Positions 9,997 through 20,594 of a stretch of 64,000 nucleotides of DNA are shown piece after piece. Each line of letters opens with the position of its first letter. The stretch's first letter is position 1. The position numbers and the translations under genes were made by a program. This DNA is from an uncultured Roseibium sp. (GTDB lineage: Bacteria; Pseudomonadota; Alphaproteobacteria; Rhizobiales; Stappiaceae), in the NCBI RefSeq assembly GCF_963669205.1, contig NZ_OY769915.1:3322001-3386000 (forward strand). The letters run 5' to 3'. Below the pieces are notes generated by a model. It did not search any database, was not told where the DNA came from, and worked only from the letters and a program-made list of their open reading frames with translations.

Positions 9997-10029
9997 ACGG
10001 CCCGGTTTTCCTGAGCAGGACCGGGCCGT
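9997..10029 (-). terminator. GC-rich stem-loop between mrcA and prfB
   Basis: A perfect 10-bp inverted repeat, ACGGCCCGGT and ACCGGGCCGT, is separated by 13 bases. It sits between the end of the penicillin-binding protein gene and the start of prfB. It lacks a clear U-tract on the minus strand, so it may be a weak terminator or attenuator. Confidence 0.5.
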
Positions 10030-10123
10030 GAATTGGAGCGGGACATTAGCCTTGCCGTCAGGCGGTGTAAACCGCCTTTGAGCCCGGAGCAGCCGGTCAA
10101 ACAAGGTTCGGTGCGCTCCGTTA

Positions 10124-12577
10124 TCAGTAAAGGCCGCCGGTCCCCACGGTCACCGCTTGCTGCGCCTCCGGCGAGACAGCCGTCGGCACACCGAGCTGGC
10201 TCTGGAAATCAATGACCGCGTAGCTGTCGTTCGGTGTCATCCCGGGCTTGAATGCTTCCAGGATTGCGCCGGGTGATCCGGGCGCTGCGCGCCCGCCGGT
10301 CCGCCGGTTGATGGCAATCAGCTGAAGCCCGCGCGGCACGCGGAACTCGACCGGCGGCTTGTCGGCAAGCGCCTTCTTGACGAAGTCGGTGAAGATCGGC
10401 GCTGCGACCTGACCGCCTGTGGCGCCGCGTCCCATGGGTTTGGGATTGTCGAAGCCGACGAAAACACCGACGGCCAGATCAGGCGTGTAGCCCATGAACC
10501 AGGCGTCTTTCTCGTCGTTGGTGGTCCCGGTCTTGCCGGCAACGGGCCGCTCTACGGCACGCACGGAGGTGGCGGTGCCGCGCTGGACGACGCCTTCCAT
10601 CATCGACGTGATCTGATAGGCCGTCATGGGATCAAGAACCTGCTCACGGTCATCGATCAGGATCGGCTCCTGCTGCCCTTCCCAGGCATTTTGCGTGCAA
10701 CCGTCGCAAATCCGGCTGTCATGCTTGTAGATCGTACGGCCGTATCGGTCCTGGATCCTGTCGATCAGGGTCGGGCGGACCTTTCGACCACCATTCGCGA
10801 TCGTCGCATAGGCGGTCGTCATCCTCAGGACCGTGGTTTCCCCTGCCCCCAGCGACATCGACAGGACCGGCAGCATGTTGTCGTAGATCCCGAACCGCTT
10901 GGAATATTCGGCAACCAGGGGCATGCCCATGTCCTGGGCGAGACGGACTGTCATCACGTTCCTGGAGAGTTCGATCCCCGTCCGAAGCGTGGAAGGCCCG
11001 TAGAATTTGCCGCCATAGTTCTGCGGCCGCCACGTCCCTAGGCCGGGACCCTGGCTGATTTCGAGCGGTGCGTCCATGATCACCGAAGACGGCGTGTAAC
11101 CGTTGTCCAGCGCCGCAGCGTAAAGGAACGGTTTGAACGACGAGCCCGGCTGACGGTAGGCCTGCGTTGCCCGGTTGAACTCACTCTGCGCGAAGCTGAA
11201 GCCGCCCACCAGGGCAAGAACGCGGCCGGTATAGGGATCCATTGCAACCAGCGCGCCGGACACTTTGGGGATCTGCCTGAGTTCATACGTGCCCGGAGCA
11301 ACCGGGCTCTCCTGCACGTAAACGACGTCACCTGGCGCAAGCACATCGGATACGGAGCCCGGCGCGCGTCCGTTGACACGCGCCCACTTCATCGTCTCCA
11401 GGAACAGCGGACCGCTTTTCCGCTCTTTCGAAAGCTTGCCGCTCACCAGCTTGTCCGGCTGCACACCGACGGTCGCCTGTTCGCCGCCGCTTTCCAGGAC
11501 CACGGCAAGCGTCCATTCGGGAATGTCGCTGAGGCCTTCGATCTTGCCAAGGTCAACGCCCCAGTCCGCACCGAGTGCAATCCGGTCGATGGGCCCGTTC
11601 CAGCTGCCGCGCTTTCGGTCGAAATCGATCAAACCGTCCATGAGCGACTTGCGGGCCATTGTCTGCAATTCGGGATCGAGCGTGGAACGAACGGACAGAC
11701 CGCCTTCGTAAAGACGGGTGGTTCCGAAAATCTCGGCGACTTCCCTGCGCACTTCTTCCGTGAAGTACTCTGCGGCAAACAGCCGGGAGCCGGATTTCCG
11801 AGGCTTGACGTCGATCGGCTTCTTTTTCGCCTCTTCGCCTTCTTCGATCGTCACATACCCGTCCGCGATCATGCGGTCGAGAACATAGTTGCGGCGCGCG
11901 ATCGCGCGGTCGGTGTGCCTGAAGGGATGATAGTTGTTGGGAGCTTTAAGAAGCGCCGCCATGTAGGCGACTTCGTCGAGTTCCAGTTCGTGAACCGACT
12001 TGTCGTAGTAAATCAGCGCGGCAGCGGCGATCCCGTAGGCTCCCAGACCGAAAAAGTTCTCATTGAGGTAGAGTTCGAGAATCTCGTCTTTGGTGTAGGC
12101 CTGCTCGATACGCAGCGAAAGGATGGCTTCCTTGATCTTGCGGACGATGGAAAGATCGTTTGTCAGCAGGAAGTTCTTCGCGACCTGCTGGGTGATCGTC
12201 GACGCCCCTTCCGGACGCCGTCCGGAGCCGTAATTCTGCACGAACCGGACGGCCGCACGGGCAATGCCTTCCGGATCGACGCCGATATGCGAGTAGAAAT
12301 TCTTGTCTTCCGCAGAAATGAACGCCTGCTTCACACGATCCGGCATGGCCTGTATCGGCAGAAACATGCGCCGCTCGGTCGCATACTCGGCCATGAGACT
12401 GCCATCGGCGGCGTGAACGCGCGTCATGACGGGCGGCTCGTAGTTCTTCAGCGCCGTGTAGTCCGGAATGTCCTCGTCCAGGTGCTGCAGATACATCCAC
12501 ACACCCGCTGCGACCAGGAGCGCGAGCGCGGCCCCGATGCCGAAAAGATAGCCAAAAAATTTAACCAAGAATTTCAT
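10124..12577 (-). CDS. mrcA: class A penicillin-binding protein 1A
   Basis: An 817-residue bifunctional peptidoglycan synthase of the inner membrane. An N-terminal anchor (about residues 7-28) is followed by a GT51 glycosyltransferase domain with FISAEDKNFYSHIGVD and GASTITQQVAKNFLLT. The transpeptidase has the SxxK serine in PGSSFKPFLYA, the SRN triad motif in LSRNVMTV, and KTG in AGKTGTTNDEKD. A segment of about 100 residues between them looks like the OB-fold domain of PBP1A. It makes and crosslinks glycan strands. It lies between an AMIN-amidase and prfB on the same strand. Confidence 0.93.
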   Translation of the reverse strand: MKFLVKFFGYLFGIGAALALLVAAGVWMYLQHLDEDIPDYTALKNYEPPVMTRVHAADGSLMAEYATERRMFLPIQAMPDRVKQAFISAEDKNFYSHIGVDPEGIARAAVRFVQNYGSGRRPEGASTITQQVAKNFLLTNDLSIVRKIKEAILSLRIEQAYTKDEILELYLNENFFGLGAYGIAAAALIYYDKSVHELELDEVAYMAALLKAPNNYHPFRHTDRAIARRNYVLDRMIADGYVTIEEGEEAKKKPIDVKPRKSGSRLFAAEYFTEEVRREVAEIFGTTRLYEGGLSVRSTLDPELQTMARKSLMDGLIDFDRKRGSWNGPIDRIALGADWGVDLGKIEGLSDIPEWTLAVVLESGGEQATVGVQPDKLVSGKLSKERKSGPLFLETMKWARVNGRAPGSVSDVLAPGDVVYVQESPVAPGTYELRQIPKVSGALVAMDPYTGRVLALVGGFSFAQSEFNRATQAYRQPGSSFKPFLYAAALDNGYTPSSVIMDAPLEISQGPGLGTWRPQNYGGKFYGPSTLRTGIELSRNVMTVRLAQDMGMPLVAEYSKRFGIYDNMLPVLSMSLGAGETTVLRMTTAYATIANGGRKVRPTLIDRIQDRYGRTIYKHDSRICDGCTQNAWEGQQEPILIDDREQVLDPMTAYQITSMMEGVVQRGTATSVRAVERPVAGKTGTTNDEKDAWFMGYTPDLAVGVFVGFDNPKPMGRGATGGQVAAPIFTDFVKKALADKPPVEFRVPRGLQLIAINRRTGGRAAPGSPGAILEAFKPGMTPNDSYAVIDFQSQLGVPTAVSPEAQQAVTVGTGGLY

Positions 12578-12755
12578 ACTGCGGGCTCGTCTTTCCCCGT
12601 CATTGCTGCTTGTCGCTTTCTAGCACGGAAACTCTAACACGGCACTCTCGGGTGCAGATTGTCACAATTGCCTGACTGTTACCTCTTGCACCAATATGGC
12701 GATGCTGAGGCAATCGTCCTCCAAGACGCTCAATTTGCGTGACAAATCACCATCA

Positions 12756-14084
12756 TTACTGTGAAAGCGTCCCTTTCTTCCGGACCAGCCTGGGCCTGAA
12801 AAAGCCGTGTATGGCATCGCTCATCGCGTTCGCCATGCGCTCCCGCCACTCTTCTGTAATCAGCAGTTTTTCGTCGTGCTCGTTGGAAAGATATCCCAGC
12901 TCGACCAGAACCGACGGCACATCATGTGCCTTGAGAACGCGAAAGCCCGCAGATCTGTGCGGATTGTTGATCAACCGGACGGCACTCTTGAGCTCGGTCA
13001 CCAGTGTTTTCGCAAAGTAGTTCGAAAAGGAACGGGTCTCGCGCTTGGCGAGATCAAGCAGGATATCGGTGACGTCCGTCGGCTCCTCGTCAAGTTCAAC
13101 ACCGGCAATGATGTCGGACATGTTTTCAACTTCCGCCAGTTCCTCCGACAACTGATCGGATGCCTTGTCCGACAGCGTGTACACCGTCGCACCGCGCGCC
13201 AGTTTCCTGCCCCGGCGAACCGAATCAGCGTGAATGGATATGAAAAGATCGGCCTCAAGCTCGTGACCTATCTCGACACGCCGGGAAAGTGACACAAACG
13301 TGTCGTCCTCGCGCGTCAGACGCACATCGTAAAGTCCGCTCTTTTCCAGCTTCTCCTTCAGCAGGTTCGCGAAATCCAGTACGATCGCCTTCTCCAGCGT
13401 TCCGCCAACCCCTGTGGCACCGTTGTCGATGCCCCCGTGTCCGGGGTCCAGCACGATCAGGGGCCTGTCGCCTTTTTTCGCCCCCTCACCAAGACGGTCG
13501 GTCTTGGGCGCCGTTTTCGCTTCACTCGCCTTCTCCGCCTTGCGGGAGTTCAGCACGAACGTATCGAAGTCTTCCGGCGACGACCTGACGAGGTCGATGA
13601 CAAGTCTTGCGGGCTGATCGTCAACCGCCGGCAGAAAGAAAGTCTTGTCGACACTGACAGGTCCACTCAAGTCCATGACGATCCGGGACTTTCCCTGAGC
13701 AAACAGCCCGTACCGCCAAGTTGTCACCATGCCGCGGCCCGTCTCGCCCGCACCGCCCGGCAGTTTGAATTCGACCTCGGGGAGGTCGACAATCAGACGG
13801 AAGGGACGTGCAAGTCCCGATATGGCCGGTTTGACCTGCGTATCGAGGTCGAGAACGAATCGGGTGCGCTCCGCATCACCGGCAACGCGCGCGCCGATGA
13901 CCTTCGCAGCCGCCGCCAACGCCGGATTTGCCTGTGCGCCTCCCATGAGGAGCAGGAAAGTGAAAAAAAACAGCGTGGTCGCCGTCCGCATCAGGTCAGC
14001 GGCGCGCGAAATGGCCCCCGCAACAAGCGCCACCTCAGGTTTCGGCGCGTTTTTCTTCACAATTTCTCCGGCCAGTTTATGCAT
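12756..14084 (-). CDS. amiC: N-acetylmuramoyl-L-alanine amidase with AMIN domain
   Basis: A protein of up to 442 residues. A hydrophobic export segment (about residues 33-52) precedes an AMIN domain (about 60-165), which in this family targets the enzyme to the septum. A linker then leads to an Amidase_3 catalytic domain starting at LIVLDPGHGGIDNGA. The zinc ligands expected for the family are visible in DPGHGG, the EKAIVLD region and LFISIHADS. It cleaves the amide bond between MurNAc and the stem peptide during cell separation. The start is uncertain; a later in-frame ATG at 13991, directly before the hydrophobic segment, may be the real one. Confidence 0.88.
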   Translation of the reverse strand: MHKLAGEIVKKNAPKPEVALVAGAISRAADLMRTATTLFFFTFLLLMGGAQANPALAAAAKVIGARVAGDAERTRFVLDLDTQVKPAISGLARPFRLIVDLPEVEFKLPGGAGETGRGMVTTWRYGLFAQGKSRIVMDLSGPVSVDKTFFLPAVDDQPARLVIDLVRSSPEDFDTFVLNSRKAEKASEAKTAPKTDRLGEGAKKGDRPLIVLDPGHGGIDNGATGVGGTLEKAIVLDFANLLKEKLEKSGLYDVRLTREDDTFVSLSRRVEIGHELEADLFISIHADSVRRGRKLARGATVYTLSDKASDQLSEELAEVENMSDIIAGVELDEEPTDVTDILLDLAKRETRSFSNYFAKTLVTELKSAVRLINNPHRSAGFRVLKAHDVPSVLVELGYLSNEHDEKLLITEEWRERMANAMSDAIHGFFRPRLVRKKGTLSQ

Positions 14085-14731
14085 ATTCTGTTTGTTTCTA
14101 GTCTCGGCAGTGCCGTTTTAGGCGAGGTACGGGCCCAGGAAAATAGTTTGTACGTTTCACATTGCTTGCAAAGCGGAGCAACGGATCGTAAAAGTACCTT
14201 ACGGATTTCGGTTCAAGACCGATACCTTCCCGGGTGGTGTTTAAGGGTGACTATCCACAACACCATTTGAAATCATGGTCTCATTGCGACGGAACAGAGG
14301 CCGTTCCATCGCGAAAACGGCAGACTCGATGATAGAGGATCAGGTAGCGGCCCCCTTTGAATACGATCTGTATTGCAGGTTTGTGGCCTGAATTGGAAAC
14401 AGAGCCCCATGCAATACGGACCACGGAAAACAAAGGCGAACTTCTCCGGCACCGGTTGCAGATGAAGCGGCACTCCCCTCCCTGGCACACCGGAAAAGGT
14501 ACAAAGACTCAACTAAAGGGCCTGCGTTGCCCCGAAGGACCCGCGCGATGCACACAGTGATCAATACGAAACAAGGCCCCGCTCACGCGGATGGTTTCGT
14601 TGATCAGACGACCGCGCCGGGCGCAGACGCCCTTCTCATTCTTAGCAATAAAAATACGGCAGCTTCACTCCTTTCGGGCGATGCGTGCTTGCAATGCGCG
14701 CTGAGCACTGCTGCCGTGGAGACGTTCAGTA
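14085..14731. other. divergent intergenic region and long rne leader
   Basis: About 650 bp separate the divergent amidase and RNase E genes. No convincing protein gene was seen. Long untranslated leaders are common for rne, which autoregulates its own mRNA, so part of this stretch is probably transcribed; that is inference. Confidence 0.45.
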
Positions 14732-17629
14732 ATGGCAAACAAAATGCTGATCGACGCGGGCCACCCGGAAGAGACCCGGGTCGTCGTCGTACGTGGCAAT
14801 CGTGTTGAAGAATTCGACTTTGAGGCGGCAAACAGGAAGCAGCTACGCGGAAATATATATCTGGCGAAAGTGACCCGGGTCGAACCGTCCCTGCAGGCGG
14901 CTTTCGTTGAATATGGCGGGAACCGGCACGGTTTCCTCGCGTTTAGCGAAATTCATCCGGACTACTACCAGATCCCGGTCGCGGACCGCGAAGCCCTTTT
15001 GGCTGCGGAAGCCGCTGAACGTCAGAAAGACGACCAGGACGCGGACGAGAAACCGAAGCGTCGGCGCAAGTCCCGGGCTGCGAAAAACGAGTCTGCCGAG
15101 ACTGTCGCCAGCGAGAAGGTTGATGCCGATGAAAAATCGGAAGCGGCCGCCTCTGATGAGGGTGCAGGCGAAGCCGCCGAGGCGACCGGCGAAGCAGAAG
15201 AAACCGTAGACGCAAGCCCTGAAGATTCGGCAGATGCCCCGGCCTCCGATGACGGGACGGCGGACAAGCTTGCTGCGGCGTCTGACGGCGATCCTGCAGA
15301 AGAGACTGCTTCGGAAGACGAGACGGATCCGGCTGAAGAAGCCGACGAAGATCAGGACTCGGACGCTGAGGAGAACGGCGATGAAGATGCCGTGGCAGCA
15401 GCCGATGCAGAAGAAGAAACCGAAAAGCCGGTCCGGGCGCGCAGCCGCCGGCGCCGGCGCTCCCGCGACGACGACGACGAAGTCGACAGCGAAGACGACA
15501 TGGTCGAATCCGTCGGCGCGGAAGACGCGATGGAAGAAGTGCCCGAGCGCACCGTTCCCTTACGCAAGCAGTACAAGATCCAGGAAGTCATCAAGCGCCG
15601 ACAGATCATTCTGGTTCAGGTCGTCAAGGAAGAACGCGGCAACAAGGGTGCCGCGCTCACCACCTATCTTTCCCTCGCGGGCCGCTACTCTGTCCTGATG
15701 CCGAATACGGCTCGCGGCGGCGGCATCTCCAGGAAGATCACCCAGCCGACTGACCGCAAGCGCTTGAAGAAGATCGCTTCCGAACTCGATGTTCCGGAAG
15801 GCATGGGCGTGATCCTGCGCACGGCAGGCGCGAGCCGGACCAAGGCCGAAATCAAGCGGGATTTTGAATATCTCATGCGCCTTTGGGAGAATGTGCGTGA
15901 GCTGACGCTGAAATCGAGCGCGCCAAGCCTCGTCTACGAGGAAGGCAGTCTGGTCAAGCGATCGATACGCGACCTTTACAACAAGGACATAAACGAAGTT
16001 CTTGTTTCGGGAGATGACGGATACCGTGAGGCCAAGGACTTCATGCGCATGCTCATGCCGAGCCACGCGAAGAATGTTCAACCCTATCGCGATCCTTCGC
16101 CGCTGTTCATTCGATACGGCGTCGAACCCCAGCTCGACGCCATGTTCTCGCCGCAGGTGACGCTGAAGTCGGGCGGATACATCGTCATCAACCAGACAGA
16201 AGCCCTTGTTTCGATCGATGTGAACTCCGGCAAGTCGACGCGGGAACACAATATCGAGGACACGGCGCTCCAGACGAACCTGGAAGCGGCGGAAGAAGTC
16301 ACGCGCCAACTGCGTCTCAGAGATCTTGCCGGTCTCGTCGTGATCGACTTTATCGACATGGAAGAGTCGAAAAACAATCGCGCGGTCGAACGGAAGCTGA
16401 AAGACTGTCTCAAGAACGACCGCGCACGCATTCAGGTCGGCCGGATTTCGCATTTCGGACTGCTGGAAATGTCCCGTCAGAGGATCCGCACCGGCGTCCT
16501 GGAAAGCTCGACGACACCGTGCCCGCACTGTCAGGGCACCGGCATGATCCGCTCTGTCGAGTCGGTCGCCCTGCACGTGCTGCGTTCCATTGAAGACAAC
16601 CTCCTGAAGGGCGCTACGCACGATCTCATCATCCGGACGACAACACAGGTCGCGCTTTACATTCTCAATCAGAAGCGCTCCAACCTGTCCGATCTGGAAA
16701 TGCGGTTTGCCGTCGAAATCGAGGTCAATGCAGACGAGATGGTCAACGGCCAGCTCTATGTCCTGGAGCGTGGTGCGCCGATAGACCGCGACCGGGTGCC
16801 CCCACCGGCCCCCATCGTTCATCCCGACACCGTCGAGATCATCGACGAAGAGACCGATCAGCCGGTCATCGAGGAACAGGCGCAGGACGAAGACGGCGGC
16901 GACCGTCGTCGTAGACGTCGCAGAAAGCGCCGCAGGAACGGTTCGGACGGCGCCCAGGAAACTCAGGACGGTCAGCAGACCGCGGCCGAATCGGACGAGT
17001 CCGAAAAGGAAGACCGGACAACCCTGGACGCGGAATCAGAAGACGGAGACTCCGATGAACCCCGCCGCAAGCGCCGGCGCGGGCGAAGAGGTGGGCGTCG
17101 CGGTCGCCGGAATGGTGAAGACGCGGATCTTCAGACCGACGAAGAGGTTGCCGCCAATGCGGAGAACCAGGAAGACACCGGTTCGCCGGAAGACGGTGCG
17201 GAGGCACCTGAAGCCGATGCGGCAGAAACGGACACCCCTGCCCTCGCGGACGCAGGCATGGAAGCCGCACCGACCGGAGAATCAGACGCCGTCGTAGAGA
17301 CTGACGAAGCCGAGACGGCTACGGATGACGCTCAGGTGGAAGCGGAACCGGAAGTCACATCCGATGCAAATGGTGAAACGACCGAAATGAGCGGCGCTGA
17401 AACGGATGAACCGGCGGTTCAGGCGGAAGAAAGCCCTTCCCCTGAGGACATCGTCGTGGAAACTCCGACTTCCGAACAGCCCGTACCAAATGAAACCGCA
17501 GGCGAGGAAACGGCCGCCAAACCGTCTGCGCCGGCAGAACCGGTCGTTACAAGTGAGACGACCGGGGACGAAGAGGAAGACAAACCCAAGCGCGTCGGCT
17601 GGTGGCAGCGTGGCAGGTCGTTCTTCTGA
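14732..17629 (+). CDS. rne: ribonuclease E
   Basis: A 965-residue endoribonuclease that cuts AU-rich single-stranded RNA and scaffolds the degradosome. The N-terminal S1 domain (KVTRVEPSLQAAFVEYG) is interrupted by an acidic, low-complexity insert (about residues 92-260), as in other alphaproteobacterial homologues. The metal-binding aspartates correspond to Asp496 (SIDVNSGK) and Asp539 (VIDFIDM). The Zn-link is Cys597-Cys600 (TPCPHCQGTG). The C-terminal third is disordered, with arginine-rich patches (RRRRKRRRN and a later RRGRRGGRRGRR) flanked by acidic runs, probably binding RNA and partners. It ends in the tryptophan-containing tail VGWWQRGRSFF. Confidence 0.96.
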   Translation: MANKMLIDAGHPEETRVVVVRGNRVEEFDFEAANRKQLRGNIYLAKVTRVEPSLQAAFVEYGGNRHGFLAFSEIHPDYYQIPVADREALLAAEAAERQKDDQDADEKPKRRRKSRAAKNESAETVASEKVDADEKSEAAASDEGAGEAAEATGEAEETVDASPEDSADAPASDDGTADKLAAASDGDPAEETASEDETDPAEEADEDQDSDAEENGDEDAVAAADAEEETEKPVRARSRRRRRSRDDDDEVDSEDDMVESVGAEDAMEEVPERTVPLRKQYKIQEVIKRRQIILVQVVKEERGNKGAALTTYLSLAGRYSVLMPNTARGGGISRKITQPTDRKRLKKIASELDVPEGMGVILRTAGASRTKAEIKRDFEYLMRLWENVRELTLKSSAPSLVYEEGSLVKRSIRDLYNKDINEVLVSGDDGYREAKDFMRMLMPSHAKNVQPYRDPSPLFIRYGVEPQLDAMFSPQVTLKSGGYIVINQTEALVSIDVNSGKSTREHNIEDTALQTNLEAAEEVTRQLRLRDLAGLVVIDFIDMEESKNNRAVERKLKDCLKNDRARIQVGRISHFGLLEMSRQRIRTGVLESSTTPCPHCQGTGMIRSVESVALHVLRSIEDNLLKGATHDLIIRTTTQVALYILNQKRSNLSDLEMRFAVEIEVNADEMVNGQLYVLERGAPIDRDRVPPPAPIVHPDTVEIIDEETDQPVIEEQAQDEDGGDRRRRRRRKRRRNGSDGAQETQDGQQTAAESDESEKEDRTTLDAESEDGDSDEPRRKRRRGRRGGRRGRRNGEDADLQTDEEVAANAENQEDTGSPEDGAEAPEADAAETDTPALADAGMEAAPTGESDAVVETDEAETATDDAQVEAEPEVTSDANGETTEMSGAETDEPAVQAEESPSPEDIVVETPTSEQPVPNETAGEETAAKPSAPAEPVVTSETTGDEEEDKPKRVGWWQRGRSFF

Positions 17630-17650
17630 TCGACTTTCAGTCCAGTTAAG

Positions 17651-17678
17651 AAAAAGGCGGCCTTTTGCCGCCTTTTTT
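17651..17678. terminator. bidirectional intrinsic terminator after rne
   Basis: An AAAAAGGCGGC stem pairs with GCCGCCTTTTTT across a short loop. The A-run and U-run on either side would terminate both rne and the convergent aminotransferase gene. Confidence 0.85.
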
Positions 17679-17723
17679 GATGCCGCGTGAAGGAACTGCG
17701 CCGGAAACACCGGCTGAACGTAC

Positions 17724-18887
17724 TCAGCTGAGAAAATCCGAAAGGCGCATCAGCGCTTCTTTCATGTGTTCGTGGGCTCCGGCGAACGAAAACCGCAGGA
17801 ACGCGTGCCCGTTCAGCGGATCGAAATCAACGCCGGGCGTTGCTGCGATACCGGTCTGGTGCAACAGCTTGCGCGCAAAATCGAGACTGTCGCTGCTGTA
17901 CTTGCTGATATCGGCGTAAATATAGAAGGCCCCATCCACGGGCAAAAGTCTGTCCAGCCCGACCTTCGGCAGGCCGTCCAGAAGGAGCGCCCGATTTTCG
18001 ACGTAGCCGGCTTTCACGGCCTCCAGTTCCTGAACGGAACCCAGTGCGGCAGTTGCCGCAATCTGGGAGATTTCGGGGGCGGATATGTAAAGGTTCTGGG
18101 CAATCCGCTCCACCGGGCGCACCAGTTGTTCCGGAAGGACCATCCAGCCGATCCGCCAGCCAGTCATGCAGTAATATTTTGAGAAGCTGTTGATGATGAT
18201 CGCGTTTTGCGAAAGCGCGAGCGCGGTAGTCTGATCGTCCGCATAATCGAGGCCGTGATAGATCTCGTCCGAAATGAACCAGATGTTCTCCGCGTCGCAA
18301 TAGGCGACCAGTTCGGCCAGGGCGTCAGCGCTCATCATCGTGCCCGTCGGGTTTGCCGGACTGGCGACCAGGACGCCCTTGATCGGCCCGTCTGCCTGCG
18401 CCGCCTCAAGATGATCCGGGGTCAGGCACCAGCGCGTCTCCGGGCCGACAGCCAGTTCGACAGGTACCAGTCCAAGCGACTTCAGGATATTGCGGTAGGC
18501 CGGGTAACCGGGCCTCGTCAGCACGATCCGGTCACCGACATCGAAAGCGGCAAGAAAGGTCAGATTGAAACCTGCCGAGGAACCGGTCGTAACCGTGATC
18601 CTGTCCCGGGGCACCTCGACACCGTACGTGCGCCGGTAGTGCGCTGAAAGGGCGTTGCGAAGAGGACTGATCCCGGCCGCCTCCGTGTAGCCCAGACGTC
18701 CGTGCTCCAGGGCTTGACGGGCTGCCTCGAGCGCCGCTTTCGGAGCGGGCGCAGACGGTTGGCCAACCTCCATGTGAACGATCGACCGGCCATCGGCTTC
18801 CAGTCTCGCCGCTTCGGCAAGCACGTCCATGGCGATGAAGGGCGACACGTCACTGCGCCGGGAAGGTCGGAAAGCGATATCTGTCAT
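17724..18887 (-). CDS. PLP-dependent class I/II aminotransferase
   Basis: A 387-residue fold-type I aminotransferase. The PLP-binding lysine is in NSFSKYYCMTGWRIGW. The cofactor-contacting motifs VASPANPTGTMM and FISDEIYHGLDY are in order, and the phosphate-binding start TTGSSAGFNL is near residue 95. The family transfers amino groups between amino and keto acids; the substrate cannot be read from sequence. The ATG at 18887 (MTDIAFRPSRRSDVSPF) matches the family N-terminus, and the longer upstream frame was rejected. Confidence 0.88.
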   Translation of the reverse strand: MTDIAFRPSRRSDVSPFIAMDVLAEAARLEADGRSIVHMEVGQPSAPAPKAALEAARQALEHGRLGYTEAAGISPLRNALSAHYRRTYGVEVPRDRITVTTGSSAGFNLTFLAAFDVGDRIVLTRPGYPAYRNILKSLGLVPVELAVGPETRWCLTPDHLEAAQADGPIKGVLVASPANPTGTMMSADALAELVAYCDAENIWFISDEIYHGLDYADDQTTALALSQNAIIINSFSKYYCMTGWRIGWMVLPEQLVRPVERIAQNLYISAPEISQIAATAALGSVQELEAVKAGYVENRALLLDGLPKVGLDRLLPVDGAFYIYADISKYSSDSLDFARKLLHQTGIAATPGVDFDPLNGHAFLRFSFAGAHEHMKEALMRLSDFLS

Positions 18888-19089
18888 GTCTGGTCTGGGC
18901 GTCCGGTCGTTTTTCCTGTGCGGACCGTATTGCCGATTTTGCGCGAAGAGGCAATGCGCCTGCCGGGCCTGAGTGACAGTAACAGCGGCGTTCACGACTA
19001 ACCTTTCCGATTTGTCATGCAGGATTTCTTGACCGGAACAGGACAGATCCATAACTTCGCCACACGGTGACTATCCATACCGCAACAAG

Positions 19090-20538
19090 ATGACTGATAA
19101 AATACAGGACGGGCTGCGCTCAATGCCGGTTACCCCATCACCAGACAGGACAACATTGCGACAGTCGATACGCAGGACAGTCGCGACCCTGTGCTCAGCA
19201 GCAATCGCCATTCCACTCGTCGTCACACCCGCCAATGCACAGCGGGGCAAAGTGCCGATCGTCCGCGACGCGGAAACGGAAGCGCTGCTGAAAGACTACG
19301 CAAAACCGCTTTTCAAGGTTGCCGGGATCGCCCAGTCCGAGCCTCAGATCATCCTTGTCAACGACAAGTCATTCAATGCCTTCGTGCCCGACTCCCGGCG
19401 CATGTTCATCAACATCGGCGTGCTCATGGACGCGGAGACCCCCAACGAGGTTATCGGTGTCATCGCCCATGAAACGGGCCATATCGCCGGGCGGCATCTG
19501 GTGAGGCTTCGGGCTGCAGCCGCCAACGCACAGATCATCGCGGTGATCGGTATGCTGCTGGGTGCAAGCGCCGCTGCTGCAGGTGCGGCGTCCGGATCCG
19601 GTCGTGCCGCCTCCGGTGGCGCCGCCGCCGCCCTGAGCGCACCCGAAGTCGGCAGGAGATCGCTGCTTGCCTATCAGCGAGGAGAAGAAGCGGCCGCGGA
19701 CCGTGCAGCTCTTCGGTACCTCAACGCGACCGGACAGAGCGCGCGCGGCATGTTGAAGACATTTCAGCGCATGTCCGAGCAGCAGCTTTTTTCAAGCCAG
19801 TTCGCCGACCCCTATGCACAAAGTCATCCGATGGCGCAGGAGCGCTATAGCGGACTGCAGCGTGAAGCCCAGAAGTCCGAGTACTTCGACAAGCCGGACG
19901 ATTATGTACTGCAGTATCGGCACGAGCAGGTTCGCGCCAAGCTGTTTGCGTTTTCAAGCCATCCATCCGCGACGCTGCGCGCATATCCGCGCAGCAACAA
20001 GAGCCCTGCCGCCCAGTATGCGCGGGCGATCGCCGCAATGAAGAGCCGCGGCAAAGGGGCCGTTAAGGAAATCGACGCCCTGATCCGCACACAGCCGAAC
20101 AATCCGCACTATTACGAGCTCAAGGGACAGGCCCTGATGGAAGGCGGCGATCCGAAGCGTGCGATTGCGCCCTTCAGGAAGGCTCTTTCCTTCAAGCCCA
20201 ACGAGCCACAGTTCCTTGTCTGGCTCGGATACGCACTCGTGGGGGCCAACAATCCTGCCTATCTGCAGGAGGCAGAGCGCGTTTTGAAGCGGGCGATTGC
20301 GCTGGATGAGAATTCAGGCGTTGCCTACAGTCAGCTTGCGATCGCTCATGGACGGCAGGGAGAACGGGCGGAAGCCGATCTTGCCACTGCAAAGGGACTG
20401 ATGGTGCGCGGAGATTTCGATGCGGCCAAGCGATATGCGGCCCGTGCTCAAAAAAGTTTGAAGCGCGGATCGCCGGCATGGGTTCAAGCGGACGACATTG
20501 TGGCGTACAAACCACCTAACGTTGGGAATCGCCGGTGA
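19090..20538 (+). CDS. periplasmic M48 metalloprotease with TPR domain (BepA-like)
   Basis: A 482-residue protein with a likely signal peptide ending near residue 50 (VVTPANAQ). An M48 zinc-protease domain carries HETGH at residues 127-131 and a downstream EEAAADRAA ligand region. A C-terminal half of TPR-like helices follows (FKPNEPQFLVWLGYALVGA). The BepA family handles misassembled outer-membrane proteins in the periplasm. A DsbA-like gene follows 56 bp downstream, an order common in alphaproteobacteria, where both may act in envelope protein quality control. Confidence 0.9.
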   Translation: MTDKIQDGLRSMPVTPSPDRTTLRQSIRRTVATLCSAAIAIPLVVTPANAQRGKVPIVRDAETEALLKDYAKPLFKVAGIAQSEPQIILVNDKSFNAFVPDSRRMFINIGVLMDAETPNEVIGVIAHETGHIAGRHLVRLRAAAANAQIIAVIGMLLGASAAAAGAASGSGRAASGGAAAALSAPEVGRRSLLAYQRGEEAAADRAALRYLNATGQSARGMLKTFQRMSEQQLFSSQFADPYAQSHPMAQERYSGLQREAQKSEYFDKPDDYVLQYRHEQVRAKLFAFSSHPSATLRAYPRSNKSPAAQYARAIAAMKSRGKGAVKEIDALIRTQPNNPHYYELKGQALMEGGDPKRAIAPFRKALSFKPNEPQFLVWLGYALVGANNPAYLQEAERVLKRAIALDENSGVAYSQLAIAHGRQGERAEADLATAKGLMVRGDFDAAKRYAARAQKSLKRGSPAWVQADDIVAYKPPNVGNRR

Positions 20539-20594
20539 CGCCAGACGGACGCGTGGCGGCGGATTGGCCCGTGGCGTCGCCAGAGGAGTTTTAG

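Noticed and set aside
15560..16822. A 420-codon minus-strand frame opposite rne
   Set aside because: It is a shadow of the conserved catalytic core of RNase E.
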